Assembly: GCA_914767715.1 (NCBI GenBank)
Contig: OU612068.1
Location: 16,368,001-16,432,000, forward strand
Length of the DNA stretch: 64,000 bases
Direction of reading: 5' to 3'
From: Membranipora membranacea
Lineage: Eukaryota; Bryozoa; Gymnolaemata; Cheilostomatida; Membraniporidae
Shown: positions 10,405 to 22,225 of the stretch, in pieces
Position numbering within the stretch: position 1 is the first letter of the stretch
Layout of the letters: the number at the start of each line of letters is the position of its first letter
Position numbers and translations under genes: made by a program
Notes under the pieces: generated by a model
The model's database searches: none
The model's input: only the letters and a program-made list of their open reading frames with translations
What the model was told of the DNA's origin: nothing

Positions 10405-11492
10405 CATAACACAACATAACTTTCTAAACAATTTCATGATATATGGTTTACCAACTGCAATTTGTTGTCGCTCTATATCTTAGTAACCTGTTGGTACATT
10501 TTCTCACACAAAATTTGATCTTTACCAAAAAGGGAGTATCAACAGCAATAGATGTAAAACTTTCTTATTATGAACGAATTTCCACTCAGTATATGCTTAC
10601 AGATCATAGTCGTCTTCCTTGCCTCAAGAACTCCTGAGCAGAACTACATACTATCCATATCCATTTCATCTTCATCATCTCACAATAATCAAATCGTCCT
10701 TGATGCAATGTTCAATAATTTAAAAAATACAAGGTTACCTCCATTTTCATCATCTGTTTTTATACCATTATTTACTTACATGGTCCAGTTAGAAAAGTGC
10801 ACAGCTTACAGAATTACAAAATTGCAAACAGTGAGTTATGGACATACAAATTTGTATCAGGGAGTTGTATTCTCCATAAAGTTGACTCACTAGCTATGCA
10901 CACAAATAACGTCAACAATGAAGACTTGTATGGTTTGTGTGCAGTCATTAGTTGGACTAAAACATTTGTAACTCAAGTTGAGAAAGGTCTCTAGCTGAAA
11001 TTGACTTTTTCATTGACAGAAAACATAACTAGAGTGGAGTAATCCGGAATTTTTTTCAAGTTGTACTACAACTGATCGGAGCCATCACATAAGCATTGGC
11101 AGTGTGGAGTATTGTACTACCCCTAATGTTGAATACACCTTCATATACATGATTGCAGTGGTTGAATTGCATGTAAGTAAACTAAAATGTCTTTTTATTT
11201 TCTTTTGCTTCAACTCAACTGCATGTTATGTTGTTGCCTGCTAGCAGTGCGTGATAAACTACCAGATGGTCTGGTATGTCACATAAACTGGGATCGCTGC
11301 CAGAAGATTGAATATCGATGGTGTGAGACCAGTAATTGCAACTTGTATAGATTTTAGCTTGCTTGATGGTTTTGAATGGTCATCTACTTCTTGTAATCTA
11401 GGCAACTATAATTTGCTAGCTCAAGGGTTTAATCTTGTAACCAGGAGATTATACTATAGAAATACTGAGTAGATATCTTTCCAACTCTAGCT

Positions 11493-11615
11493 ATTAATCC
11501 TTGCTTATATTGCCTGGTTTTATAAACTGGTTAGAGAACCTTGTTTATTAATCCTGGTTTATATTGCCTTGTTTCATAAACTGGTTAGAGAACCTTGTTT
11601 ATTAATCCTTGTTCC
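11493..11615. repeat. 54-bp tandem repeat, about 2.3 copies
   Basis: Two 54-bp units begin at 11493 and 11547 and a partial third at 11601. Each starts ATTAATCCT and ends in GAACCTTGTTT, with about four differences between the full units. The same array is at about 45404-45526 in B'. Confidence 0.8.
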
Positions 11616-11940
11616 TTGTTCCAATAATAAGTGAGTTTATTATTCAGTAATCCTTGTATCGTAGTGTAAGAGTGAGAAGCTAGAGAGTTCTACTTAATCA
11701 AGGCCCAGCATGCTCCTTATATACTGGGGGAACAATAGGAGCGCACACAATCTAATCAAATAAAAGATTAGCCAATAATAGCGGCTGTATCAGTCTTATA
11801 AAGCATGAGTGGAATTGGCCCAAAGTAATACTATGATTCACTTGAGTGCATCTATTTAAACAAAGGAGCTGGCCTTAATACAAAAGATAAACATTGAGTG
11901 CATAGCATATACTCATAGCGTTCTCATCATACTCCCTTCC
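11600..11940 (-). mobile_element. LTR-like sequence with polypurine tract, minus strand
   Basis: On the minus strand a purine tract GGAAGGGAG (11940-11932) is followed by TATGATGAGAACG, the usual look of a gypsy polypurine tract and 3' LTR start. Further on come a TATA box (TATATAAG, about 11723-11716) and AATAAA (11641-11636). The end of the LTR is not defined. It does not match the 289-bp leader at 14306-14594, so the two are not a pair of LTRs of one element. The same sequence is at about 45511-45851. Confidence 0.4.
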
Positions 11941-12700
11941 AGCATTGAAAAATAAAACAATGCGACCAAGAATGGGAAGCTTTGAGTGAGTATGTCCATA
12001 TGATTGTCTATAATCCTTGAGTTAATTTTTGGCTAGTATGTGTTGACAGGATATTTAATCCCGACACGCTCTTTGGTAAGAGTAGCCATCTTCTCGTGGT
12101 ATCTCGTGCATAGCTAGGTCAGTTTTACCTATATCGGATTCTCCTGTACTAAAGTTAGTTAAATCTTTTATTTCATGTAATATTGAACCTCAAAATTACA
12201 CGAAGGAACTAAAAAAGGCCTATTTTGAAGGCAAATGTGTACATAGAATGTGATATTCAATAACAAAAAATATATAATAAAATGTTCTTCTAGGCTATTT
12301 TGAAATATATGTGAGAATTCTAATGTGTTATTATGCTGGTGGTGTGAGATGACGAGATGATGGGTGGAGCACCTGAGGTGGTTTGTTCGATTATCTGGCA
12401 GATACGGCTCAACTGATTATATATATTTGTAAATATATATTTATATAATATATAAATTTTTTTTTTTTTTTTGGAATGACAGGGCTATATGAAAATATGA
12501 AAAGGCTGGCTTCGTGATTTTGACAATTGAATGCCCACGTGCTTAGCCCCTCGCCATTTTAGACTAGGACATAGGGGTACCCAACCTTTTTTTGGTGGGA
12601 ATAAAGCCCATAGCACCTGATGTCGTGGTCATATTTCGGCACATTTACATGCCGTATAATGAGTAGAATAGTTGAGTATTAAGAGAGTTTGATTGCGAAG
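11941..12700. other. Unassigned insertion DNA upstream of RPS15A
   Basis: No ORF supported. There is an AT-dinucleotide-rich patch with a long T run near 12420-12472. The integrase, RNase H and RT coding that a gypsy element would have between its 3' LTR and protease is absent. Confidence 0.5.
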
Positions 12701-12723
12701 CTGACGACTGTTGAGTTGCCAAG

Positions 12724-13116
12724 ATGGTGCGCATGAATGTACTCGCAGATGCTTTAAAATCTATCAACAATGCTGAGAAGAGAGGCAAGCGACAGGTTCT
12801 CCTGCGACCCTGCTCCAAGGTCATCGTCCGATTCCTGAAAGTGATGATGAAGCATGGTTATATTGGTGAATTCGAGATTGTTGACGATCACAGATCAGGA
12901 AAGATCGTAGTCAACCTTACTGGACGTCTCAACAAGTGTGGTGTTATCAGCCCCAGATATGATGTTGGTGTTACTGATATCGAGTCCTGGACCAACAGTC
13001 TGTTGCCATCACGTCAGTTTGGATTCATTGTGATGACTACCTCACAAGGTATTATGGATCATGAAGAGGCAAGAAGGAAACATCTTGGTGGAAAAATTCT
13101 TGGATTTTTCTTTTAA
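12724..13116 (+). CDS. RPS15A: 40S ribosomal protein S15a (uS8), intronless retrocopy, unit B
   Basis: A 130-residue intact ORF, the normal length for eukaryotic uS8. The start is [20 protein letters not shown], the middle keeps HGYIGEFE and [19 protein letters not shown], and it ends in the invariant KILGFFF. uS8 sits in the small-subunit body and contacts 18S rRNA. The coding region has no intron, and AATAAA (13129-13134) follows the stop. The sequence then switches within a few bases to gypsy pol DNA in the opposite orientation. This points to an mRNA-derived copy captured by a retroelement. The upstream context CCAAGATGG is a good start. The central [15 protein letters not shown] segment fits an invertebrate animal. 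Whether it is expressed is unknown. Confidence 0.92.
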   Translation: MVRMNVLADALKSINNAEKRGKRQVLLRPCSKVIVRFLKVMMKHGYIGEFEIVDDHRSGKIVVNLTGRLNKCGVISPRYDVGVTDIESWTNSLLPSRQFGFIVMTTSQGIMDHEEARRKHLGGKILGFFF

Positions 13117-13139
13117 CTGTAGTTAAAGAATAAAAGATC

Positions 13140-14021
13140 AAAACCTCCTGTACTAAAGACATCGGCATATTTGATTAACAACTGTAGTAGAGCTTGTCGT
13201 TGCTCCTCTGTTTTACAACTAGGGAGTGCCTGCTCATACATTGGTATCAAATGTTCGGGTACACCGGTTGTTTGGCTCTGTGGGGAGTTATTAACCTGTG
13301 TGATATCGACCCGTGTTTGTAGTGAGGACTGGTCGGCTAATAACTGATCTTCCTTGATAGATGCAAACGTGGCTATTGTAGTACCTGCTCGAATGGTTAC
13401 CGGATTTTCATGTGGGTTAATACACCGCATGACAATAAGCCGGTTCGAGTTAGAGGTTGATACAGTGCTGGCCACGCATATACCTACATCTTTGTCTTTA
13501 TAGTTCTCTACTAGGCCAATGCGTTCTGCTGTTTCACCAATTAGTCTCCCTGTGATTTGATACTCTGAATTTGCAGGTATCGTGGTGATGCGTGTGACTT
13601 GTATCTTAGTGCTAATCATACTTCCGTATTTATCCACACAGACTAAGTCCCGACCATCCATTCTCAGTACTCCTCGGTCTAGCAATAGATGACATTGGTG
13701 TTCCTCAAAGAAACCCATGCCCAAAATTCCATCCTCTGTAATATTAGCTACTCGGAAAGAGATTTCTGCTGGCATGCTTCTGACTCTACAATTTAAGGTG
13801 ATGGTGCCATATACTAATAGGCCACTCCCATCAGCCTGTGCAGCGGTGACCGGATCATGAAATAGCCGATCTTTTATTCGAGAAGGTAGTTGAGAATAGG
13901 ATGACCAGGATAACACGTTGTCGCTGGCGCCTGAATCCAGGAGAAATTTTGCTGATCGTCCCCCTTCAAGCTTGCCTGGTATATACAGACAGTTACCATG
14001 TGCCAAACTTCTGGTTTCCAT
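13140..14021 (-). pseudogene. Ty3/gypsy pol fragment, retropepsin domain, unit B
   Basis: A minus-strand frame of about 294 residues from the ATG at 14021. An aspartic protease active site LLDSGASDN lies at residues 27-35 and an ILGMGF motif at about 95-100. The linker ending KYADVFSTGGFDL normally leads into the reverse transcriptase. The homology stops exactly there and the last few codons before the stop are read from the antisense of the RPS15A 3' end. RT, RNase H and integrase are missing. The frame appears open further upstream, so the true N-terminus may be longer, but the leader is scrambled by a 151-bp duplication. Confidence 0.85.
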
Positions 14022-14315
14022 AACTTCTGGAATAATTTGTTGTCTAGGCTGTTTTCTGGTTCGGGTGTGGTTCAGTGTTGTGTGGTGTTGTGTGTGGTGT
14101 GTGGTGTGTGTGTGGTGTGGTGTGTGTGTGGTGTTGTGTGTTGTGTGGTTCAGAGTTGTATTGGTGTTTCCATAACTTCTGGAATAATTTGTTGTCTAGG
14201 CTGTTTTCTGGTTTGGGTGTGGTTCAGTGTTGTGTTGTGTGTGGTGTGTGGTGTGTGTGTGGTGTGTGGTGTGGTGTGTGTGTGGTGTTGTGTGTTGTGT
14301 GGTTCAGAGTTGTAT
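14014..14315. repeat. 151-bp duplication with GT/GTGTGG low-complexity core
   Basis: Two direct units start at 14014 and 14165, each GTTTCCATAACTTCTGG followed by a GT-rich tract and ending GTGGTTCAGAGTTGTATTG. Apparent ORFs across it (Cys/Val/Trp-rich) are low-complexity artefacts. The copy in B' is at 47925-48226. Confidence 0.85.
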
Positions 14316-14594
14316 TGAGTTCGAATTGAGAATAAGAACTGGCATAAAAGTGCTGTGCACGGGCTTTTATGCCCTTAATGATAACATATAAAAAACATAG
14401 AAGTTGGAGCGAATAGCCAATGGACATGGGCGTAAATCCGCATGACGCTGAAGTAACCCTCCACGTAATGAAAAGTGGGAGGGCCTTAAAGTATTGCTAC
14501 ACGACAAAAACAGTAACACATGTATTAATGGCTTGATGAAATCTATGATGCTTGTATAATAAAAGCGTGTTTAGGGAGGGAGGCGTTTATGACA
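14306..14594 (-). promoter_or_regulatory. 289-bp leader, LTR-like, upstream of the gypsy ORF
   Basis: Read on the minus strand it begins near TGTCATAAACG and contains a GC-flanked inverted pair (CCCTCCCAC / GTGGAGGG). It then has a TATA-like CATAAAAG followed by GCCCGTGCACAGCAC, and ends at CAATACAACTCT. The same 289 bp precedes a different ORF at 33989-34277. The TG start, TATA-like box and position upstream of a pol ORF suggest a 5' LTR or retroelement promoter; this is inference. Confidence 0.5.
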
Positions 14595-14632
14595 ATACCA
14601 CCAAAATAGGCTTGATACTGAACATAAGCAGA

Positions 14633-14677
14633 GTGCACGCAATGAACTCCCTGAAGAGGGAGTTCATTGGTGCACGC
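14633..14677. mobile_element. Hairpin micro-insertion with 8-bp flanking duplication
   Basis: GTGCACGC (14633-14640) and GTGCACGC (14670-14677) flank a 29-bp insert that forms a perfect inverted repeat: 13-bp arms CAATGAACTCCCT / AGGGAGTTCATTG around GAAG. Units A, C and D lack it. An 8-bp duplication is typical of hAT-family transposition. Confidence 0.7.
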
Positions 14678-17486
14678 TTCCGAGCTCAATGTATTGCTTA
14701 CAAGAAGGTATGGTCCAAAAGAAGCCCACATGTCAAAACATTTGAATATGAACACATGACTAATAGTATGATCAAGGAGTAAAATGATAGGTACGCTACT
14801 ATTACTTGCAAACCGTAATGCCTTCGCAGGCATGCTTCAATAGCCCACCTGTTACACAGAAAGGATAGGCCTACCGTGTCTTCATTGAAGAATGGCTCAC
14901 CACCACATGACACACGTAGAATGTATTTGTTTTATTTTGATTAGGGTTTGCCTGCACCAGTGGAATTGGGTTTTTATCCCTTCTATTGCATGAGGTTCAA
15001 CTGCCTGTGCTTACTGTCTTACCTAGCGTTCGCCTGTGAGTATGGTTAGTGGACGGATTGCAATCATGCACAGAATACTCATTGCTAACCCGTCAGAAAA
15101 CAGCAGAAAATCTGACACCAAAATACTTTAGATAGATGTATAAGAGAGCTATACTTAACCAATACCAAGGCCTACAGCAAGGGGGTTTCGCTATGTAGCT
15201 CAGGAATCAATGGGTTCATTCATACTCAGCCTTCTGCAGCGTAATATGCAAGGGCTTATCAAGTACCATTAACTTGCTTACTGGTTCCATATAGCATGCA
15301 TATATTATATAAGTGGTATAGGCCTACTGGTATTGGTGAAATGTACTTTACGACTCTCTGTTGACAACTCTCTGTTGACAACACCTGTTACCAACCGAAA
15401 TTGCTGTATTTGTATCATGAATGGCATGTGATGGTTACAATCTGAAAAATTCATCAGAGTGATGTTTCTGAAAAATAGACCTTTGACTGCAGCGTACCGA
15501 AATCGGTCTGCATGCTCATTTTTAGGGATTAAAATCACCTCCCACAACTTTGTGAAAAAGATGAAAGATGTGAAAGGGTAGATTTTATATCGTTGATTCT
15601 TAGAAGTCTATTTCAATTTTAACCTCTTTTTGGCTATTCTTTCCTTCTCTACCAGGAGATTTGAAAATCAAGACTCCTCATTGACCTCTGAGAGATTAGA
15701 TATGAAGGCATTTTCCTTCATCCTTCATACTCAAGTTCTAACATGTGGTTTAAAATTGGTACCCTGTATTGATTTAGAGCTTATATAATGGATTTTAAAA
15801 ACATCATGTTTGCGTGTGATGTCAGGCAGTGAAATGAGGTCTGTCTTACTGAAATTTGAGTTGCTTGTGACTGATGATTATCCCGTGATTAATGGCTACA
15901 CATCTGCTTATTGGTATTTTTGTGTTCTAGTGCTAGTCATACCTTTGAGATAAACATGAGATAAGAGAGTGGAACTTCAAAAGTTATATCGATGATTTTA
16001 CTCCTTGCTTTTATGCTTCACTTTTAAATTGGGATTTAACCTATTGTTGCAACTAGGGTATAAACAGATATTCTGAAGATGCAAACTCGAAATCGGTATT
16101 CACATTACAAACCAGCTCAGCATAGGCCTAATTATATCATCAATGCTGCAACATGTTAGTCAGTCAGGTTAGCATAATTTTGTCAGCAAAACTGTCAATT
16201 CTCCTGAGGGGGACCTGTGTTCATTCCTGAACTATTACCGTATACTATACTGTAACCATTACACATATCGTTACAATGACATAAGACACCCAACACTACT
16301 GTTAAGAAGTCTGCTACCAAGAGTCTCTCAAATATCGCAATAAAGCCAACATGTAACTTACAGATGTGACTAAAATTGCGTCTGTATCGATGACTAACCC
16401 ATCAGGTATTGTTATGCCTCACCCTTGTGTCGCTGGCCACAGATGCAAGATCATGCGCTCTGCATATGACACAGCCTGGATTAATCGGTTGGTCTGCATC
16501 ACATTTTTTGGTCTTGGTTGCTTTTCAATGCCATCTCCCGATACCTGGCCTTGATGCTGTATAACTCACCTTGATGATCGGTCTCTTACTTGCCAAGCTG
16601 CCCTATTCCTATTCATGGTGTTATCACAGTTGAGTAAAGCTTTAGGTCACTGTTTGTTTCATGAGTAACGTTCACTTCTCTGCCTCATGGTCACAGGTCT
16701 AGTTTGAGGTCGAGGTCATGATGGTTCTGTCTGGCTTTGTTTTCAAACGCCCCATTACTCTACAACTCTATATTCAGCTGGAACGGCATTCCAATGTTCC
16801 TTATCCTTGGAACGTTTCATGACAATTTTCATAACCGGGATTTAAAAAAAAAAGACTGATCAGGAGCAATTCTCCTTTGTGTCAGGTTGCCATTTCAGTA
16901 TTTCACCTGTATATTGCTGCTATTTCTTTGGTCAGCACCGACTTTATCATACTGCTGTATGAATTATGACTCAACTTACATTACTTTCTAAACTCAAGCA
17001 TCTGTCAGAAAAGGCCAGTATTATGGCCGCTAACCTGATGGCTTACTGACTGAAATTAGCTAATCATCAAAGGTGTTTTGTCCACATACTCTTCATCTGA
17101 AGCACATCCAAATTTATTGATGTCATGCCATATCATTCATTTGACACCGCTCTCAATTTTAAAGAATAATGGCTGATTATTCAACTGTAATCTTTGTTGC
17201 GGCCAGTGGCGAGTTTGCATAGCATTGCTACAAGCATAGGTTTTCAGACAAAGGCAAAATATCCGCATAGTCAAGGCACAAATTACTTGTTCTCCAATCA
17301 ACAAGATGCTCACTCAATATATTGCTGAGGGTAAATAGTTCACTCCGTGGAGATGTGATATTATAATATTTAGGACTGCGTAGACTGTTTTCACATCATT
17401 GATTCCAGTTCTCGCATTCAACTCACACAGTGCATAGTTGTATTACGCTAATCGCTAAGCTTTCCTTCCTTGTCTTGTTGTTTCAG

Positions 17487-17687
17487 TAGTATGATTGAAG
17501 GAGATTGATTTGAATCAAGAGAGTATTGCGCACGATTATAAACATCGTACTATACCTGCTCCTGCAGCTCATGTATCAATCAGTGATTTAAGAATGGATG
17601 CTAGGAGATCATCAGCTAATGGGGACGGCAGCAGTAGAAATGACAGCTCAGGAAACAGCTCCTCAACTGATAACATATATGCTCAAG
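17487..17687 (+). CDS. Serine-rich upstream exon, unit B
   Basis: Equivalent of 4003-4203. Acceptor TTGTTTCAG, ATG at 17594 with strong context, donor GTAAAT intact. The coding part from the ATG is the same as in A. Confidence 0.45.
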
Positions 17688-19029
17688 GTAAATACCTCTT
17701 TATGACATGTTGTAGAATAAATATACTATCTTTTTCCTTACAACGCACCCGGCCGGTAGTCGGTTTTTGGTTTGTATTCCGGAAATTGTACTCAAATGAT
17801 ACAAAAATAACAGCATCACCTAGTTATTGATGGTAATACAAGCTGTTGTAGGCCCTTACTATGTGTATATGTACAGTGTAATGTTAAAAGTAGGCAATCT
17901 CGGAATAGCCTTTTGAATATTAATAATCATTAACCAAAAGTCCATAATTAGAATATAGTGCTAATTTGTATTTCTTCCGCATATCAGAGTCTGCTGCCTT
18001 TTGTTTTAAACACTTCTTCTCGCTGCTGATGTTACATTAACACTACACTGAGCCCGATGGTGTATATGTATTTATACAAGCACTGATATATATTTTATGG
18101 ATGATGGGTACATATCTGGCTCTGAGCAAGCATATGGCTACTCATGTTTGGTTGCTGGACCGCATTCCTCATCCTTGATTGGTCCACAAGTTTAGAATCT
18201 AGAATAGCTGACTCTTGTAAACTTTTGTCAAGCAGATTGCCTGAGTCATATCAATGACCACAAGTACTATTGTCAGAGACCCGCTTATAGGCGACAAGAA
18301 GGTCTACCACTAGGTAGACACACATTTCGATAATTGCTATGATATGAAATGGTGCCTTGGTACTTGGCTAGTCGTTACATCGAACAACTGTTGCTGGTAT
18401 AATGGGTTAAGTCTGGCAGTCTTTCTCTACCAGTAACTCGCAGTCGAAGTTCTATATGCAGAATAATATGGTAGACACTAATAAACAGCGATCAATGTTG
18501 GAATTTGATCAAAATCTGTTGTCAATCATCGAGTAAGATGACTCATCATACAGTCGGTAGCTTAGCTATTATCTATTTAGTGCATAGCAGTGGAAAGCTA
18601 ACTGATATGCCACTGGTCACATGGTCCAGATTTTTTGCTGCCCTCAGACAAACAATGGCAGCAACGTTTTAGATATGACATGAACAATGAGAAGATTTGA
18701 GCAAGGGGGGTTGGATGGGTTTATGTAACTATTTGACATGATCATGTTTCTGCGTTGTCATTCTAGCTGTGTAGGACATACCTTTGGCCTAACACCCACA
18801 GTTAATGTTTAAAAACTTGAAGATATATGCCTATTTGAAACCTTAATTCTGGAATAATTAATCTCCCTTTCCTCCACCTCCAATCCCCATTCCCTACACG
18901 TTACTATAATCCGCTGGAAGATGCTCACACCGATATTCTTTGCGTCTAACAGTGAGTTGAAGTTGTGTAATGGCGCAACAGCGACGATGCGTCATTGCTA
19001 AATTGTCAGCGAGTTAACAAAGCAGCACC

Positions 19030-19190
19030 ATGGATTATTCTCTTATTGTTGATTGTATTCTTGTGAATGCAGTTCTGTTCTGTACACCTTTGGGTGGTGT
19101 CTTCTTGTGGACTACGTCCCTCTTTATCAAACCATTAGCTCTTCTTGTGATTGTCAATATGATGCTCTATCTCAGAGTTCTCACCATTGT
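19030..19190 (+). CDS. Alternative first exon B1
   Basis: Equivalent of A1: Kozak ATG, upstream stop, donor GTAAGT directly after 19190. It encodes the same peptide as A1. Confidence 0.58.
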
Positions 19191-19496
19191 GTAAGTATGA
19201 CTGATATATTTGAATCGTCTACCCTTGTCTTATTTTGAGTACAATATATCATCTCTTTCAGAAAGGTGAGCACAGGTTTAGATAGTGTAGTCTTATTAAA
19301 GAAAAACTTCAGATGGTTTATCTAATGACTAGTTCTTTAAGAAACGTAAAGGCTTTGATTTGGTTTAATTTATTTTGCAACACAGAAAAAAACTCACCGA
19401 TACTCTTTGCGCCAAACAATGAGTTTAAGTTGTGTAATGGCGCAACAACGACGAAGCTTGTTTGTTAAATTGTCAGCGAGTTAACAAAGCAGCACC

Positions 19497-19657
19497 ATGG
19501 ATTATTCTCTTATTGTTGATTGTATTCTTGTGAATGCAGTTCTGTTTTGCACACCTCTGGGTGGTGTCTTCTTGTGGACTACGTCCCTCTTTATCAAACC
19601 ATTAGCTCTTCTTGTGATTGTGAATATCATGCTCTATCTCCGAGTTCTCACCATTGT
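19497..19657 (+). CDS. Alternative first exon B2
   Basis: Equivalent of A2, 467 bp after B1, with the A2-specific synonymous set and Ile44. It is followed by the long spacer with the 43-codon frame (ATG at 19803); the GATCTG form there gives an early stop if spliced. Confidence 0.58.
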
Positions 19658-20257
19658 GTAAGTGTGACTGATATATTTGAATCGTCTACCCTTGTCTTAT
19701 TTTGAGTACGATATATCATCTCTTGCTGTAAAGATATGCAGTTATTTTTGTTTTTTTTTAATTGTGTTTTTATTGTCACCCTCAATAAGGATCTGATTGA
19801 AAATGTCGGTCAATATATTAACCACAAAAGGAAGCGTCTTTTTAGGCATCATCACTGAGATACCAGAAGTTAGACAAGAAGTTGTGGTGAGCACAGGTTT
19901 AGAAAGTGTAGTCTTATCAGAAAAAAACTTCTGATGTTTTATTTATCTAACGACTAGTTCTTCCGGCAACACAAAGGCTTTGACTTGTCTACCCTTGTCC
20001 TATTCTAGGTGCAGTCTTTTTCGTAAACTTATGTATATATGGTGAGCACAGGTTAAGAAAGTGTCCTCTTATTTAATAATTTATCTAATGTCTAGTTCTT
20101 CAAGAAACGTTAAAGCTTTGATTTGAATTCATTTAGCTAGACAGACAGAAACTCACACCGATATTCTTTGCGTCTAACAGTGAGTTGAAGTTGTGTAATG
20201 GCGCAACAGCGACGGTGCGTCATTGCTAAATTGTCAGCGAGTTAACAAAGCAGCACC

Positions 20258-20418
20258 ATGGATTATTCTTTGATTGTTGATTCTATTCTTGTGAATGCAG
20301 TTCTGTTCTGCACACCTCTGGGTGGTGTCTTCTTGTGGACTACGTCCCTCTTTATCAAACCATTAGCTCTTCTTGTGATTGTCAACATGATGCTCTATCT
20401 CAGAGTTCTCACCATTGT
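20258..20418 (+). CDS. Alternative first exon B3
   Basis: Equivalent of A3, 761 bp after B2, with Ser9 and the same donor and leader inverted repeat. Confidence 0.58.
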
Positions 20419-20724
20419 GTAAGTATGACTGATATATTTGATTCGTCTGCCCTTGTCTTATTTTGAGTACAATATATCATCTCTTTCAGCAAGGTGAGCA
20501 CAGGTTTAGATAGTGTAGTCTTATTAAAGAAAAACTTCAGATGGTTTATCTAATGACTAGTTCTTTAAGAAAAGTAAAGGCTTTGATTTGGTTTAATTTA
20601 TTTTGCAACACAGAAAAAAACTCACCGATACTCTTTGCGCCAAACAATGAGTTTAAGTTGTGTAATGGCGCAACAACGACAAAGCGTCATTGTTAAATTG
20701 TCAGCGAGTTAACAAAGCAGCACC

Positions 20725-22225
20725 ATGGATTGTTCTCTGATTGTTGATTCTATTCTTGTGAATGCAGTTCTGTTCTGTACACCTCTGGGTTATGACTTCT
20801 TATGGACTGCATCCTTCTTTATCAAACCATTAGCTCTTCTTGTGATTGTGAATATTATGCTCTATCTCAGAGTTCACACCATTGTGTAAGTGTGACAGAT
20901 TTGTTAATTTTGTCTATTCTCAATCGATATAAATGGACAATTCATGTTACAAATATATATTCTGTGAAAGGGACTATCTGTGTAAGTAATTTAGGTGTGC
21001 TTATCCTGAGCTCTGAAGGCAATAATGCCGTCATCAGCGATCAATTCATGTTGTTCTTAGTTAGAGTTATTTGTGATTTCTGCTTTAGGACTCCGTTGAT
21101 TGAGTTTATGACAGATGAAACCAGAATGATGAGACGCATAAATGCGCAGCAATCCTCACAACCTACACAAGAAATATTTAAAGAAAACCACGATAGGAAA
21201 ATACACGTACGGTCATATGAGAAAGCTAAAGACATGACCAGCCTAATCAAACTGTTTAATGGTGAGTGCAGATAATATTACAGGCTGCTTGATTTAACCT
21301 TGGTTAAATTGGAGCGATCTTACATCCAACTCTTATGGCATAGAGCTTGTCTGCATGTTGTTGCACTAACTTTGACCATTCTTCCGGCTTTGATGAAATA
21401 AATACATTGTATTACAGAAAAATCTGAGACGCTGTTTCCACAACGGCATCAACGACATCAGAACAACCCTGCTAGAATGGTTGAATATAATCGAACGGAT
21501 GGCCAACATTATGTGGATGGTAAGTTTTGATCATTTCTTTACCAGTCATAAGTACACAAAGTACAAAAGTACACAGCAAAGCGAAGTCATGTCCTCTTGA
21601 ATCAAGGGAACACAACCTAGAAACTGACCTAGAATTAACATAACACAGTGTGTTTGACTTTTCAGAATCTAGTAATTAGGTTGTGGCTTATTTTTAGCTA
21701 TTGCTGTTCTCCCAGGATCTGATACATTCGCTGCTGGAGATCCGTTACTTGTGGTTCCACAGCAAAACCCTCCACATGAACCACGCAATCTCCATCATCA
21801 ACAAGGTAATTATTTACCAACGCAACTCCCTGAAATTCAGAAAAGAATTACTGATGTAACTAGAACAAGTTATACTTTCAGATATTAGTTTATGTAGCGC
21901 TCAGCTAGAGAATTACCATTGTAAGTTGATAGGAAAGACTGTATAATATACCAACATAACAAGTTGTATGTCTGCAGCCAACTATATTGAAAAGCTTGGT
22001 CAAGATAGGCTACTTTCATCATGATGTTATCTCATATAATTTTGGAGTCTAGGATCTCGCTACTGGTGTGTTCTATTGATCATGTTGCATTTGACAATTA
22101 TAGATAGCACTGAAGAAACCAGCTGGATCATTCCAAAGAGAGTGGAGAGGGTCAACGTGGTGGTTAACAGGATAGTTGAGCAGAGGGTTGTGGCCATCAG
22201 GACTTACCGCTCAACGCAGCTTTAA
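20725..22225 (+). CDS. Five-exon membrane-protein gene, unit B
   Basis: Exons 20725-20885, 21089-21261, 21418-21519, 21716-21805 and 22104-22225, same phases as in A, TAA at 22223. It differs from A in exon 4, where His-Arg-Asn-Val becomes Pro-Arg-Asn-Leu. No splice site is damaged. Poly(A) hexamer and the 3' hairpin (22405-22447) follow. Confidence 0.62.

Larger units (their letters stand above)
11251..14594. mobile_element. 3.34-kb composite insertion in unit B
   Basis: The left junction is GCTAGCAGTGC|GTGATAAA and the right junction is GACA|ATACCACC, judged against the empty arrangement in A, C and D. It contains a 54-bp tandem repeat, an LTR-like stretch on the minus strand, AT-rich low-complexity DNA (12420-12472), an RPS15A retrocopy, a truncated gypsy ORF, a GT-rich duplication and a 289-bp leader. 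No target-site duplication is visible and host DNA is missing at the site, so this is a rearranged block rather than a clean element. Confidence 0.8.

Noticed and set aside
13918-14329. Cys/Val/Trp-rich frames near the gypsy ORF
   Set aside because: They are translations of GT-rich low-complexity repeats.
15305-15547. 80-codon minus-strand frame present in several units
   Set aside because: Replacement changes dominate between units (for example Phe/Ile, Asn/Asp, Ala/Val), and there are no splice or promoter signals.
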